A stretch of 46,457 bases of DNA from Rickettsiales bacterium (lineage in GTDB: Bacteria > Pseudomonadota > Alphaproteobacteria > Methylaequorales > Methylaequoraceae). Each line of letters opens with the position of its first letter. Positions within the stretch are counted from its first letter, which is position 1. Made by a program: the position numbers and the translations under genes. Below are positions 7,880 to 15,326 of this stretch, piece after piece. A model generated the notes under the pieces. That model searched no databases. It was given only the letters and a program-made list of their open reading frames with translations, and was not told the DNA's origin. The stretch spans positions 1-46,457 of the forward strand of contig NZFP01000010.1 in assembly GCA_002689325.1 (NCBI GenBank). Direction: 5' to 3'.

Positions 7880-8987
7880 TTTCAATGTTGAAAACAATGA
7901 TAATACAGCAAGAGCTGGTATAATTAAAACAAAACATGGTAAAATAAAAACTCCAGTTTTCATGCCAGTAGGGACCTCTGCAACTGTAAAAGCCGTTTTT
8001 CCAAAAGACTTACTTGACCTTGATATTGAAATTATTTTAGCAAATACTTACCATCTAATGTTAAGGCCTGGAGAAAATTTAATAAAAAAAATTGGTGGTT
8101 TGCATAGTTTTATGAATTGGAAAAAACCAATACTTACTGATTCAGGTGGATTTCAAATTTGGTCCCTTTCTAAATTGAGAAAAATTCTAGATGATGGAAT
8201 TCATTTTACATCTCATCTAGATGGAAATACTTACAAACTTACTCCAGAAAAATCAATCTTAATTCAAGAAAAGCTTAATTCAACAATATCAATGGTATTG
8301 GATGAATGTACAGAGTATCCAGCGTCATACAAAAGGTCAAAAGATTCAATGAATTTAAGTATTGAATGGGCCAAAAGGTGTAAAAAAAAATTCAAAAAAA
8401 GAAATGGTTACGGAATTTTTGGGATAATTCAGGGAGGTATGTATAATGATTTAAGAAAATTTTGTTATAATGAATTAGAGAAAATTAATTTTGATGGTTA
8501 TGCACTTGGAGGTCTCTCAGTTGGAGAATCGCATAAAGAGATGATAAATATAGTTGAGAATACTGTGAAAATTATTAATTTTAATAAACCAAGATATTTA
8601 ATGGGAGTTGGTCGGCCGGTTGACATATTTGAATCTGTCGAGAGGGGGGTTGATATGTTCGATTGTGTAATTCCAACTAGATTTGGGAGAAACGGAAGAG
8701 CATTTGTCAAAGAGGGTGAAATAAATCTCAGAAATGCAAAATTTGCAAAAGACCAAAGTCCTCTTGATATCAGTGGCGACTCAATTGTATCAAGGGAGTT
8801 TTCAAAAGCATATCTACACCATTTGACAAAGAGCAATGAAATATTATCATCAATGATCCTAAGTCTGCATAATATTACATTTTACAAAAAAATGATGGTA
8901 GAGATTAGAGAGTCTATAATAAAAAAAAAATTTAAAGAATTAAAACAAAAATATTTGAAGCATCATGGTAAATATAAAAAAAACTAA
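7866..8987 (+). CDS. tgt: tRNA-guanine transglycosylase Tgt, lacking the zinc-binding cysteines
   Basis: Tgt exchanges guanine 34 for preQ1 in tRNAs with GUN anticodons. With the start at 7866 (the ORF track uses 7836) the protein has 373 residues and begins 'MVKFSFNVE', as bacterial Tgts do. Active-site elements are intact: 'TDSGGFQIWSL' (D92), 'VLDECTEYP', 'GIIQGG', 'GGLSVGES' and the nucleophile D266 in 'MFDCVIPTRFGRNGRAF'. The structural zinc site is normally a CxCxxC motif plus a His near the C-terminus. Here the region reads 'DISGDSIVSREFSKAYLHHL' (residues 301-320), so all three cysteines are replaced by Gly/Ser/Ser, while the downstream His (H335 in 'SLHN') remains. Flanking sequence aligns without gaps, so this is not a frameshift. 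Confidence 0.95.
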   Translation: MVKFSFNVENNDNTARAGIIKTKHGKIKTPVFMPVGTSATVKAVFPKDLLDLDIEIILANTYHLMLRPGENLIKKIGGLHSFMNWKKPILTDSGGFQIWSLSKLRKILDDGIHFTSHLDGNTYKLTPEKSILIQEKLNSTISMVLDECTEYPASYKRSKDSMNLSIEWAKRCKKKFKKRNGYGIFGIIQGGMYNDLRKFCYNELEKINFDGYALGGLSVGESHKEMINIVENTVKIINFNKPRYLMGVGRPVDIFESVERGVDMFDCVIPTRFGRNGRAFVKEGEINLRNAKFAKDQSPLDISGDSIVSREFSKAYLHHLTKSNEILSSMILSLHNITFYKKMMVEIRESIIKKKFKELKQKYLKHHGKYKKN

Positions 8988-9423
8988 GTATCTTGGGTCT
9001 AAGATAACTTCAAAAAACACTAGTCCAGACGATTTTTGTTTAGATGGAGTTGAAAACCCTCATTTGGATAAAGATTACGTAATAAGATTTTCTTCACCAG
9101 AATTTACAAGTATATGTCCAATAACATCTCAACCAGATTTCGGTTGTATTATAGTTGATTACGTACCTTCAAAATTAATATTGGAAAGCAAATCATTTAA
9201 ATTATTCTTATTTTCTTTTAGAAACTATGGTGGATTTCATGAGGACTGTACTTTAAAAATTGCAAAAAAAATTGAAAAATTTATTAAACCTAAATGGATA
9301 CGAGTAAGTAGTTTTTGGAACCCAAGAGGAGGTATTCCCATAGACGTATTCTATCAATCGGGAAAAAAACCATCAGATTTACATGTTGAAGATAATATAG
9401 TTAAGCCATATACAGGAAGATAA
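8965..9423 (+). CDS. queF: NADPH-dependent preQ0 reductase QueF
   Basis: This 152-residue protein of the short (type I) QueF family reduces the nitrile of preQ0 to the amine of preQ1. Both hallmarks are present: the nucleophilic Cys in 'FTSICPITSQPDFG' and the substrate/NADPH motif 'ESKSFKLFLFSFRNYGGFHEDC'. The length matches the unimodular form rather than the 280-residue E. coli form. It overlaps the tgt 3' end by 23 bases, so queA-tgt-queF appear to be one transcript. The convergent queD begins one base after the stop. Confidence 0.96.
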   Translation: MVNIKKTKYLGSKITSKNTSPDDFCLDGVENPHLDKDYVIRFSSPEFTSICPITSQPDFGCIIVDYVPSKLILESKSFKLFLFSFRNYGGFHEDCTLKIAKKIEKFIKPKWIRVSSFWNPRGGIPIDVFYQSGKKPSDLHVEDNIVKPYTGR

Positions 9424-9780
9424 TTAATCCCCAGAATAGATACATCCACCAATCCTAGGTCTTATAATCTCAATACTTTCAAGATTAACAATCTTTTTTC
9501 TTATTCTTTCCCAAAACCATTTTGCTAAATTTTCACTAGTAGGCTTCTCCAAACCTTTAATTTCATTAAGTGTTTTATGATCAATTTTTTGTAATAAAGG
9601 ATTAACAATCTCATCAATGTCATCATAATTGAGAATCCAATTATTAGTTTTATCTAAATTACCCGAAATTTTAATAATCATTTCATAACTATGTCCGTGC
9701 ACTTTAGTATATTTATGACCTTTTTTAAAGTTAGTCATAAAATGTGCAGCGTCAAAATAATATTTTTTATAAATAATCAT
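9424..9780 (-). CDS. queD: 6-carboxytetrahydropterin synthase QueD-like, lacking the catalytic Cys
   Basis: This 118-residue protein of the 6-pyruvoyltetrahydropterin synthase/QueD family makes 6-carboxytetrahydropterin from dihydroneopterin triphosphate in preQ0 synthesis. The zinc ligands are H13 ('FDAAHF'), H28 and H30 ('KVHGHSY'). The C-terminal 'GGCIYSGD' matches the end of E. coli QueD. The residue corresponding to the catalytic Cys27 of E. coli (GHKCxxxHGH) is Tyr24 here ('GHKYTKVHGH'). Either another residue provides the base or this is a variant activity; the operon position next to queE and queC argues that it still works in the pathway. It ends one base from queF and is 2 bases downstream of queE. 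Confidence 0.88.
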   Translation of the reverse strand: MIIYKKYYFDAAHFMTNFKKGHKYTKVHGHSYEMIIKISGNLDKTNNWILNYDDIDEIVNPLLQKIDHKTLNEIKGLEKPTSENLAKWFWERIRKKIVNLESIEIIRPRIGGCIYSGD

Positions 9781-9782
9781 AA

Positions 9783-10418
9783 TTAACTAATACCCAGAGA
9801 TTTGTGAATTTGAAAGCTTGGAAACCATGGCTTATGAGACTTACAATAATTTATGGTTTTTAAAATATTAGTTCTATTTTTTTCTTCATCTTTGGGTTGA
9901 AGAAAAAAATATTTAAAGTCTAAATTTATGATTTTTTTTAAATCAAACTTATGTTGAGGGTACACAACTTTTAATTCATCACCCTTTCTTAGATTCCATT
10001 CAGCGTTTTCTTTTGGACTAACAGTTACCCAGTCAAACTTTAAATTGGTTTTTATAGTTCCATTGGTTTCAACAGCAATGAAAAAATTTTCTTTTTTTAA
10101 TCTTTTAACAAGTAAATCATCAACTTGAAGAAGTGGCTCACCTCCAGTTAAAACTATAAATTTATCTTCAGAAGTATAAGTGTGATTCCATACCTTTTTT
10201 GTAATAGAAATTAGTTTTTCTAAATTATATCTCCCTCCATTTTTTCCATCAGTACCCACAAAGTTAGTATCACAAAAATTGCAAATTGATTTACTCCTAT
10301 CTTTTTTTCTTCCATTCCACAAATTGCAGCCAGTAAATCTTAAAAATACTGCTTCTTTACCTGAGAAAAAACCCTCGCCCTGAATTGATTTAAATATTTC
10401 TTTAACTCTATACATCAT
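9783..10418 (-). CDS. queE: 7-carboxy-7-deazaguanine synthase QueE
   Basis: This 211-residue radical SAM enzyme contracts 6-carboxytetrahydropterin to 7-carboxy-7-deazaguanine. It has the unusual extended cluster motif in which C31 is followed by a 14-residue insert before C46 and C49 ('SICNFCDT'), then 'FVGTDGKNGGRYN' and 'LTGGEPLLQVDDL'. This is the proteobacterial QueE variant rather than the compact CxxxCxxC form. The frame begins Met-Met; either could be used. It overlaps the 3' end of queC by 11 bases, consistent with a queC-queE-queD operon. Confidence 0.95.
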   Translation of the reverse strand: MMYRVKEIFKSIQGEGFFSGKEAVFLRFTGCNLWNGRKKDRSKSICNFCDTNFVGTDGKNGGRYNLEKLISITKKVWNHTYTSEDKFIVLTGGEPLLQVDDLLVKRLKKENFFIAVETNGTIKTNLKFDWVTVSPKENAEWNLRKGDELKVVYPQHKFDLKKIINLDFKYFFLQPKDEEKNRTNILKTINYCKSHKPWFPSFQIHKSLGIS

Positions 10419-11094
10419 AAACCAAAGGATCTTTTACTTTTGCATCCTTGAAACCTTTTTTTCTTAACAAGCATGAATCACAGAGTCCACAACTTTTTGA
10501 GTTTTTTGGATTATAACAACTTGATGTTTTTGAAAAATCAACATTATTTTTTTTTCCAACCGATACAATCTCACCTTTACTCAAGTTTATTAATGGAGTT
10601 TTAATTCTAAAACTCCTTCCCTCAAGACCTTTTTTGGTGCACTTATTTATTAATTTCTCAAAAGAAACGATAAATTCCTTTCTACAATCAGGATATCCTG
10701 AGTAATCTACTGAGTTAACTCCAATATAAATATCGTTTATATCAAGCGATTCAGCATAACCTGCAGCAATCGATAAAAAAACAAGGTTTCTGCCTGCAAC
10801 GTAAGTAACAGGTATTATTTTGGGAATTGAAGTAACATCTTTATTTTCTGGGACTTTAATATCATCTGTAAGGGCTGAACCGCCATACAAATCTATATTA
10901 AAAATTTTATGCGACTTCACATTATGTTTTTTTGCTTGCCATTTGGCAAGATCAAGTTCTTTTGCATGCCGTTGTTTATAATTAAAAGAAATTGCATAGA
11001 TTTCATATTTTAACTGATTACAAATAGATAACACAACAGAGGAATCGAGACCTCCACTCAATAATATGACACATTTTTTTGTTCTTTTTTTCAT
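10408..11094 (-). CDS. queC: 7-cyano-7-deazaguanine (preQ0) synthase QueC
   Basis: This 228-residue ATP-dependent enzyme converts 7-carboxy-7-deazaguanine to preQ0 with ammonia. It has the PP-loop 'LLSGGLDSSVV' (residues 11-21), 'GVNSVDYSGYPDCR' and the zinc motif C-x8-C-x2-C-x2-C near the C-terminus ('SSCYNPKNSKSCGLCDSC'). All four zinc cysteines are kept here, in contrast to Tgt in the same cluster. It is first in a minus-strand operon with queE and queD. Only 30 bases separate its start from the divergent queG start, so the two promoters must overlap or lie partly inside coding sequence. Confidence 0.96.
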   Translation of the reverse strand: MKKRTKKCVILLSGGLDSSVVLSICNQLKYEIYAISFNYKQRHAKELDLAKWQAKKHNVKSHKIFNIDLYGGSALTDDIKVPENKDVTSIPKIIPVTYVAGRNLVFLSIAAGYAESLDINDIYIGVNSVDYSGYPDCRKEFIVSFEKLINKCTKKGLEGRSFRIKTPLINLSKGEIVSVGKKNNVDFSKTSSCYNPKNSKSCGLCDSCLLRKKGFKDAKVKDPLVYDV

Positions 11095-11124
11095 TTTAAA
11101 ATATAATTATTAACATAAAAACAA

Positions 11125-12231
11125 ATGGAAAAATTTAAAAAAAAAATTAGAAAAAAAATTTTGGATATTGGTTTTGATTCTGTAGGTTTTGCAAAACCAA
11201 TAGTGGATTTAAAAACATCAACAGAATTTAAAAATTTTCTTAATAAAAATTATCACGGAGAAATGAAATGGCTAGAAAGACATTATGAAAAAAAAAAAAA
11301 TCCAAAAAAAATTTGGGAAGAGGTTAAAACCATTATAGTGGTTGGTCTAAATTATGCCCCTCAAGATAATCCTTTGAAGATTAATAACTTTAAGGAAAAA
11401 GCAAATATAAGCGTATATGCAAAAAATAAAGATTATCATGTTATAATAAAAAATAAATTAAAGGAATTTAAAGATTGGTTTGATAGAGAATTTAAACTTG
11501 ATTGTAAAATTTTTGTTGATACAGCTCCAGTAATGGAAAAATATTTTGCTAAAGAAACTGGTGTTGGATGGCAGGGTAAACATACAAACATTGTTTCAAA
11601 AAAATTTGGTTCATGGTTATTTTTATCAGAAATCTTTTTACCCATAAAACTTGAAAATGACAAACCCTCTTCAGATAATTGTGGTTCTTGTAATGACTGT
11701 ATAACAATTTGCCCAACGAATGCCTTAGGTAAAGACTCTAGAATAGATGCAAGAAAATGTATTTCCTATTTAACAATAGAATATAAAGGACCAATTCCAA
11801 TAAGTTTAAGAGAAGGAATAGGTAACAAAATTTATGGATGCGATGATTGTTTATCTATATGTCCGTGGAATAAGTTTTCAGAACCTACTAAAGATAAAAA
11901 TTTTTTATCACTTGAAAAAGAGAAAGATCTAAAGTTCTTTCTAAATTTTGACGAAATTTTTTTTAAGAAATACTTTTTTCAATCACCAATTCTTAGAATT
12001 GGTTGGATATCTTTCATAAGAAATATTTTAATAGCATCAGGTAATAGTCAAATTCAAAGCCTAAGTTCAAGTATTAAAAAATATTTAACTCACCAAGAAC
12101 CGTTATTAAGGGGAACAGCTGTCTGGTCAATTAATAAATTACACAATTTTAAAAAAACTAAACTTTTTCAGAAACTCAAAAAAACAGAAAAAAATGATTA
12201 TGTAAAATTTGAATTAAATTGTCTTGATTAA
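11125..12231 (+). CDS. queG: Epoxyqueuosine reductase QueG
   Basis: This 368-residue cobalamin-dependent iron-sulfur enzyme reduces epoxyqueuosine in tRNA to queuosine, the last pathway step. Visible features are the N-terminal 'IGFDSVGFAKP', 'RHYEKKKNPKKIW', 'VGWQGKHTNIVS', and two 4Fe-4S motifs, 'CGSCNDCITICPTNAL' and 'YGCDDCLSICPWNKF', followed by a HEAT-like C-terminal segment ('LLRGTAVWSINKL'). The length is normal for QueG. Its 3' end overlaps the convergent proline iminopeptidase gene by 18 bases. It completes the pathway in this window apart from GTP cyclohydrolase I (folE), which is not here. Confidence 0.96.
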   Translation: MEKFKKKIRKKILDIGFDSVGFAKPIVDLKTSTEFKNFLNKNYHGEMKWLERHYEKKKNPKKIWEEVKTIIVVGLNYAPQDNPLKINNFKEKANISVYAKNKDYHVIIKNKLKEFKDWFDREFKLDCKIFVDTAPVMEKYFAKETGVGWQGKHTNIVSKKFGSWLFLSEIFLPIKLENDKPSSDNCGSCNDCITICPTNALGKDSRIDARKCISYLTIEYKGPIPISLREGIGNKIYGCDDCLSICPWNKFSEPTKDKNFLSLEKEKDLKFFLNFDEIFFKKYFFQSPILRIGWISFIRNILIASGNSQIQSLSSSIKKYLTHQEPLLRGTAVWSINKLHNFKKTKLFQKLKKTEKNDYVKFELNCLD

Positions 12232-13158
12232 ATTTTGAAGACTTAATTGCATATTTTCCATTATTCCTTCATCCGATGAAGAATGACCAGCTGTATTAAT
12301 AATTTTAAGCTTTGAACCTTTCCACTTTTGACTTAAATTATAGGCATTGACTGGGGGACAAATTAAATCGTACCTTCCCTGAATAATATATCCAGGGATA
12401 TTTTCAAGTTTACTTGCATTGTTTAAAATCTCATTCTCATCCATAAAAAAATTATTTTTAATATAATGAAGTTCCATAAAAGGTGAATTAGGAAGACCAA
12501 CTCTTTTTTCGATTTTTTCTTTTTCCTCAAAAATAGAATTATCAGGATTGATTTGTGAAAGAATTCTCTCGTAGTCATGCCAAATCCAAGAATGTATTTT
12601 TGAGTTTTTCACGCATATTTCTTCGTAATATTTTGAAATTAAATTGTTAGCGTTATCTGCAGTATTTGAAAAACTTTCAAAAAGTTTAGGTGCAAAAATT
12701 TTAGGACCATTAATAAATGCCCAATCAATTTCATCCATTGTTCCCAAAAAAACTGATCTTAAAAGAATCGCTGATATATTTTTTGGATATTTAAGAGCAT
12801 ATTTTAAAGCCAATGTTGCTCCCCAAGATCCTCCTATTATAAAAAATTTTTTTACTTTTAAAAAATCTCTTATTTTTTCGATATCCTCAATTAAGTTTTC
12901 TGTATTATTTCTCTTCAATGATCTGTAGGGTGTACTTTTTCCACACCCTCTTTGATCAAAAATAACAGATTTAAAAATTTCAGGGTTAAATAAGGAATGA
13001 TGTTCACTTCTACAATGACCACCAGGACCTCCGTGAACAAAAAAAACGGGTATACCGTCTTTTTTTCCGCTTACTTCAAAGTATATTTTATTTTCTTTAT
13101 CTACATCCAATGTATACATTTCTGGTAAAGACATGTGTTTAAAGAGTTTACTTTTCAT
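12214..13158 (-). CDS. pip: Proline iminopeptidase (alpha/beta hydrolase, S33)
   Basis: This 314-residue cytoplasmic serine peptidase would release N-terminal proline from peptides. It has 'VHGGPGGHCRSEHHSLF' with the oxyanion HGGPG motif, 'VIFDQRGCGKSTPY', the nucleophile S111 in 'GGSWGATLALKYALKYP', the Asp in 'QGRYDLICPP' and the His in 'TAGHSSSDEG'. These are the S33 prolyl aminopeptidase signatures and the length is standard. Convergent overlap with queG at the 3' side is 18 bases. On the 5' side only 22 bases separate it from a divergent HExxH gene. Confidence 0.93.
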   Translation of the reverse strand: MKSKLFKHMSLPEMYTLDVDKENKIYFEVSGKKDGIPVFFVHGGPGGHCRSEHHSLFNPEIFKSVIFDQRGCGKSTPYRSLKRNNTENLIEDIEKIRDFLKVKKFFIIGGSWGATLALKYALKYPKNISAILLRSVFLGTMDEIDWAFINGPKIFAPKLFESFSNTADNANNLISKYYEEICVKNSKIHSWIWHDYERILSQINPDNSIFEEKEKIEKRVGLPNSPFMELHYIKNNFFMDENEILNNASKLENIPGYIIQGRYDLICPPVNAYNLSQKWKGSKLKIINTAGHSSSDEGIMENMQLSLQNLIKTI

Positions 13159-13180
13159 CTTAAGATACTATTAATTAAAT

Positions 13181-13627
13181 ATGGAAAAATTTGAAAATCT
13201 TAATGAACTAATAATAGCATTACTTCTCTGGATAACAAGTAATACAGATTATATCAATCCTAAACAATTACCTGAAGTAAAGTTTCTAGAACAAAACGAG
13301 CTTTCTCAACTTGCTTGCAAGAGTGATTGTGAAATTTTAGCTTACACACCTGTAGAGCCAAAGTATACAGTTTACTTGTCAAAAAAATTAAACCCACTCA
13401 CAAATGTTTGTCATAGAGGAATTTTACTACATGAGATAATTCATGTTCTTCAGGATGATCAAGGTTTTTTTGTAGATTATGACGACAGAACAAAAAAACA
13501 CTTAAGAGAGATGAATGCATTAGTAAATCATAATATATATTTAAGTCAGTTTGGTAAAAAAATTTTATACAGCAATGGTTTTGCGGCCAAGTTTAAAACT
13601 GAGTCAAAAAATAACTTATACTGCTAG
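13181..13627 (+). CDS. Small HExxH-motif protein, possible zinc metalloprotease-like
   Basis: This 148-residue protein has no signal peptide. Its most informative feature is H84-E85-x2-H88 in 'GILLHEIIHVLQDDQGFF', the zincin-type metal-binding and catalytic motif, followed by a conserved-looking 'REMNALVNHNIYL' that could supply the third ligand (Glu). The N-terminal half has 'YLSKKLNP' and paired cysteines. It may belong to a DUF family of minimal metallopeptidase-like proteins (DUF6647 comes to mind, unverified). No substrate or pathway is suggested by its neighbours: a divergent peptidase gene 22 bases away and a convergent DsbA-like gene overlapping by 4 bases. Confidence 0.75.
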   Translation: MEKFENLNELIIALLLWITSNTDYINPKQLPEVKFLEQNELSQLACKSDCEILAYTPVEPKYTVYLSKKLNPLTNVCHRGILLHEIIHVLQDDQGFFVDYDDRTKKHLREMNALVNHNIYLSQFGKKILYSNGFAAKFKTESKNNLYC

Positions 13628-14319
13628 TTTTCTATATGAAAAACCAATTCGTCATAACCTATGTAACCAAAAAACAATTTGTCGTTTACTATGAAAGCTG
13701 GTGTACCTCGCAAAGATAATTTTTCTGATAGTTCACGATCAATATATAATTGATCTTTGACATACTCGCTGTTCAGACTATTTTTTATTTTTTCTTGATC
13801 ATATCCAAGATCATTAAGTACATCTTTTAAGTAATCCTTGGTAACAGGTCCCTTTTTACTCATAATAAGATTATGAAATTTGTTAAACACTTCATTACTG
13901 TCTTTAGCAATTACTAAGGCTATTCCAGCTAATTTTTTTGAATTTTCAGATAGAATTGGAAAATTTTTATAAATTATTTTTACATTATTCTTACTTTGTT
14001 TAATTTTAAGAATATCTTGGTGTGCTTTTTTACAATATGAGCAATTATAATCAAAAAACTCTACTATTATATTTTCACTTTTTACGTTACCACTGTACAT
14101 ACCGTTTTCTGAACTTAGGATTTGTTTTTTATTTTCTACAATAATTTTATTGTCAATTTTCTTTTTTTCGGCAATTTTTTTTTTTTCAAAATTTTCTAAA
14201 GATTGTAAAATTATTTCGGGGTTATTGAGAAGAAAATCTTTAATTTTTTCATCAATGTCTTTTGAAGAAGCATTAAAACTTAAAAATAAAACTAAAATAA
14301 AAATTAAATAATTAAACAT
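13624..14319 (-). CDS. DsbA/DsbG-family periplasmic thioredoxin-like protein
   Basis: This 231-residue exported protein has an N-terminal signal peptide of about 19 residues ('MFNYLIFILVLFLSFNASS'), then a helical, Lys-rich segment (residues 20-70) like the N-terminal oligomerisation region of ScsC/DsbG-type proteins. A thioredoxin fold follows with C93-x-x-C96 in 'FFDYNCSYCKKAH' and the cis-Pro loop in 'SLRGTPAFIVNDKL'. It would act on disulfides in the periplasm as an oxidase or isomerase (COG1651). The gene starts 21 bases downstream of tRNA-Leu on the same strand, so the tRNA and this gene may share a transcript. Confidence 0.9.
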   Translation of the reverse strand: MFNYLIFILVLFLSFNASSKDIDEKIKDFLLNNPEIILQSLENFEKKKIAEKKKIDNKIIVENKKQILSSENGMYSGNVKSENIIVEFFDYNCSYCKKAHQDILKIKQSKNNVKIIYKNFPILSENSKKLAGIALVIAKDSNEVFNKFHNLIMSKKGPVTKDYLKDVLNDLGYDQEKIKNSLNSEYVKDQLYIDRELSEKLSLRGTPAFIVNDKLFFGYIGYDELVFHIEN

Positions 14320-14340
14320 ATTTATCCTGTAAAGTTAAAA

Positions 14341-14429
14341 TGGTGCGAGCGGTGGGACTTGAACCCACAAGGGTGTTACCACCCGCAGGATTTTAAGTCC
14401 TGTCTGTTTACCAATTTCAGCACGCTCGC
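14341..14429 (-). tRNA. tRNA-Leu (anticodon UAA)
   Basis: Read on the minus strand, the acceptor stem GCGAGCG pairs with CGCTCGC. The anticodon stem CAGGA/TCCTG encloses the loop CTTAAAA, giving anticodon UAA. There is a long variable arm (GGGTGGTAACACCC), as required for class II tRNA-Leu. The T arm is GTGGG-TTCAAGT-CCCAC. The discriminator A and an encoded CCA are present at the 3' end (14341-14344 on the plus strand reads TGGT). Confidence 0.97.
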
Positions 14430-14640
14430 AAAAGTTTTACTAACTCAGGGTTATAAATAATTTTCGGATTTTTCAAAATTTGAAATGTGGTAGCAATCAA
14501 AATCATTTAATCTTTTTTCCCCAGTCATTAATTAATGTTAAGATATTTATATCACAATGAATCTTGAATTAAACTAGAAACATGTTCCCCTTTAATTTTT
14601 TATATAAAAACTCTGGAATTATCTTTTTTTTAAATAACTT

Positions 14641-14841
14641 TTATTTAAAAAGCTTTTTTACGTGCTCATTAATAACTTCTTTGGTAATTTTTTCTGCATT
14701 ATTCTTTATCCAACTATCAACAATTTTTTTAGTTTCATTCGGGTTATCTTTATAACTATCGTCATTTTTTGGTTTTTTTTCAATTTTTTTTGAAGATACT
14801 GCATTTTTAACTTGGTCTAAAATTTTTCTATTATCTTTCAT
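14641..14841 (-). CDS. Small protein with a PopZ-like C-terminal segment
   Basis: This 66-residue, highly charged protein has a low-complexity Lys-rich middle and a C-terminal helix 'DSWIKNNAEKITKEVINEHV'. That helix resembles the end of the PopZ-like protein encoded nearby at 15327 ('NFWIKKNLPDLIKEET'), with the shared W-I-K-x-N core. The N-terminal 'NRKILDQVKNAV' is not the usual PopZ N-terminal helix. It overlaps the upstream membrane-protein gene by 11 bases and is probably translated from the same message. I propose a PopZ C-terminal-domain paralogue or interaction partner. The similarity covers only about 25 residues and needs a profile search. Confidence 0.6.
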   Translation of the reverse strand: MKDNRKILDQVKNAVSSKKIEKKPKNDDSYKDNPNETKKIVDSWIKNNAEKITKEVINEHVKKLFK

Positions 14842-15274
14842 AGTTTAGACCCATTTCAATTTTTTTATCAACATCACTTATTAATTTATCAAGATCACCA
14901 ATGTCTTTTTTTAAAGGTATTTTTTCTAGTTTTTTATTGATGTCGTTTTTTAATTGTTTGTAAATATGATCATTTTTAACTTCTACCAATTCTTTGACAT
15001 TTTTTCCTGTTAACTTTGAGATTGATTGAGCAACCAATTCAGTTTTTTTAACATACACTCCTAGGTCTATCAACTCCTGACGATAAAGTTCTCTTAAAGC
15101 CATCAATTTTTTTTCAGCATTTTCAAAAAATTCTTTATGTTCACCATAATCGTTTAACGGTGTTTCTTTGTGAATAGTAATATCGGTTTTTTTATTTTTT
15201 TTTTTTGCAAGAAAAAATAAGATAACTATAAAAATAAATGCAAATGGTATAATTTGAAACGTAATATTTGACAT
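14831..15274 (-). CDS. Single-pass membrane protein with cytoplasmic coiled-coil-like domain, unknown function
   Basis: With the start at 15274 ('MSNITFQIIPFAFIF') the protein has 147 residues; the ORF track start at 15307 adds 11 residues that would come from the divergent promoter region. One hydrophobic segment (about residues 5-24) is followed by a Lys-rich stop-transfer and a soluble helical region with heptad-like Leu/Ile spacing ('KKLEKIPLKKDIGDLDKLIS'). I do not recognise a family. It lies between two genes that carry PopZ-like C-termini: it overlaps one (14641) and is divergent from the other (15327). A membrane or polar role is therefore possible, but unproven. Confidence 0.65.
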   Translation of the reverse strand: MSNITFQIIPFAFIFIVILFFLAKKKNKKTDITIHKETPLNDYGEHKEFFENAEKKLMALRELYRQELIDLGVYVKKTELVAQSISKLTGKNVKELVEVKNDHIYKQLKNDINKKLEKIPLKKDIGDLDKLISDVDKKIEMGLNYER

Positions 15275-15326
15275 ATAATAAATATAACTATTACATAACT
15301 TTAACATAATTATAATATATTTTTTA

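Noticed and set aside
8766-8792. Tgt zinc-site loss as a local frameshift or sequencing error
   Set aside because: Residues on both sides align in the same frame with the family ('LRNAKFAKDQSPLD' before and 'FSKAYLHHL' after), so only substitutions explain it.
8498-8836. 112-codon minus-strand ORF inside tgt
   Set aside because: Antisense shadow of tgt with no family features.
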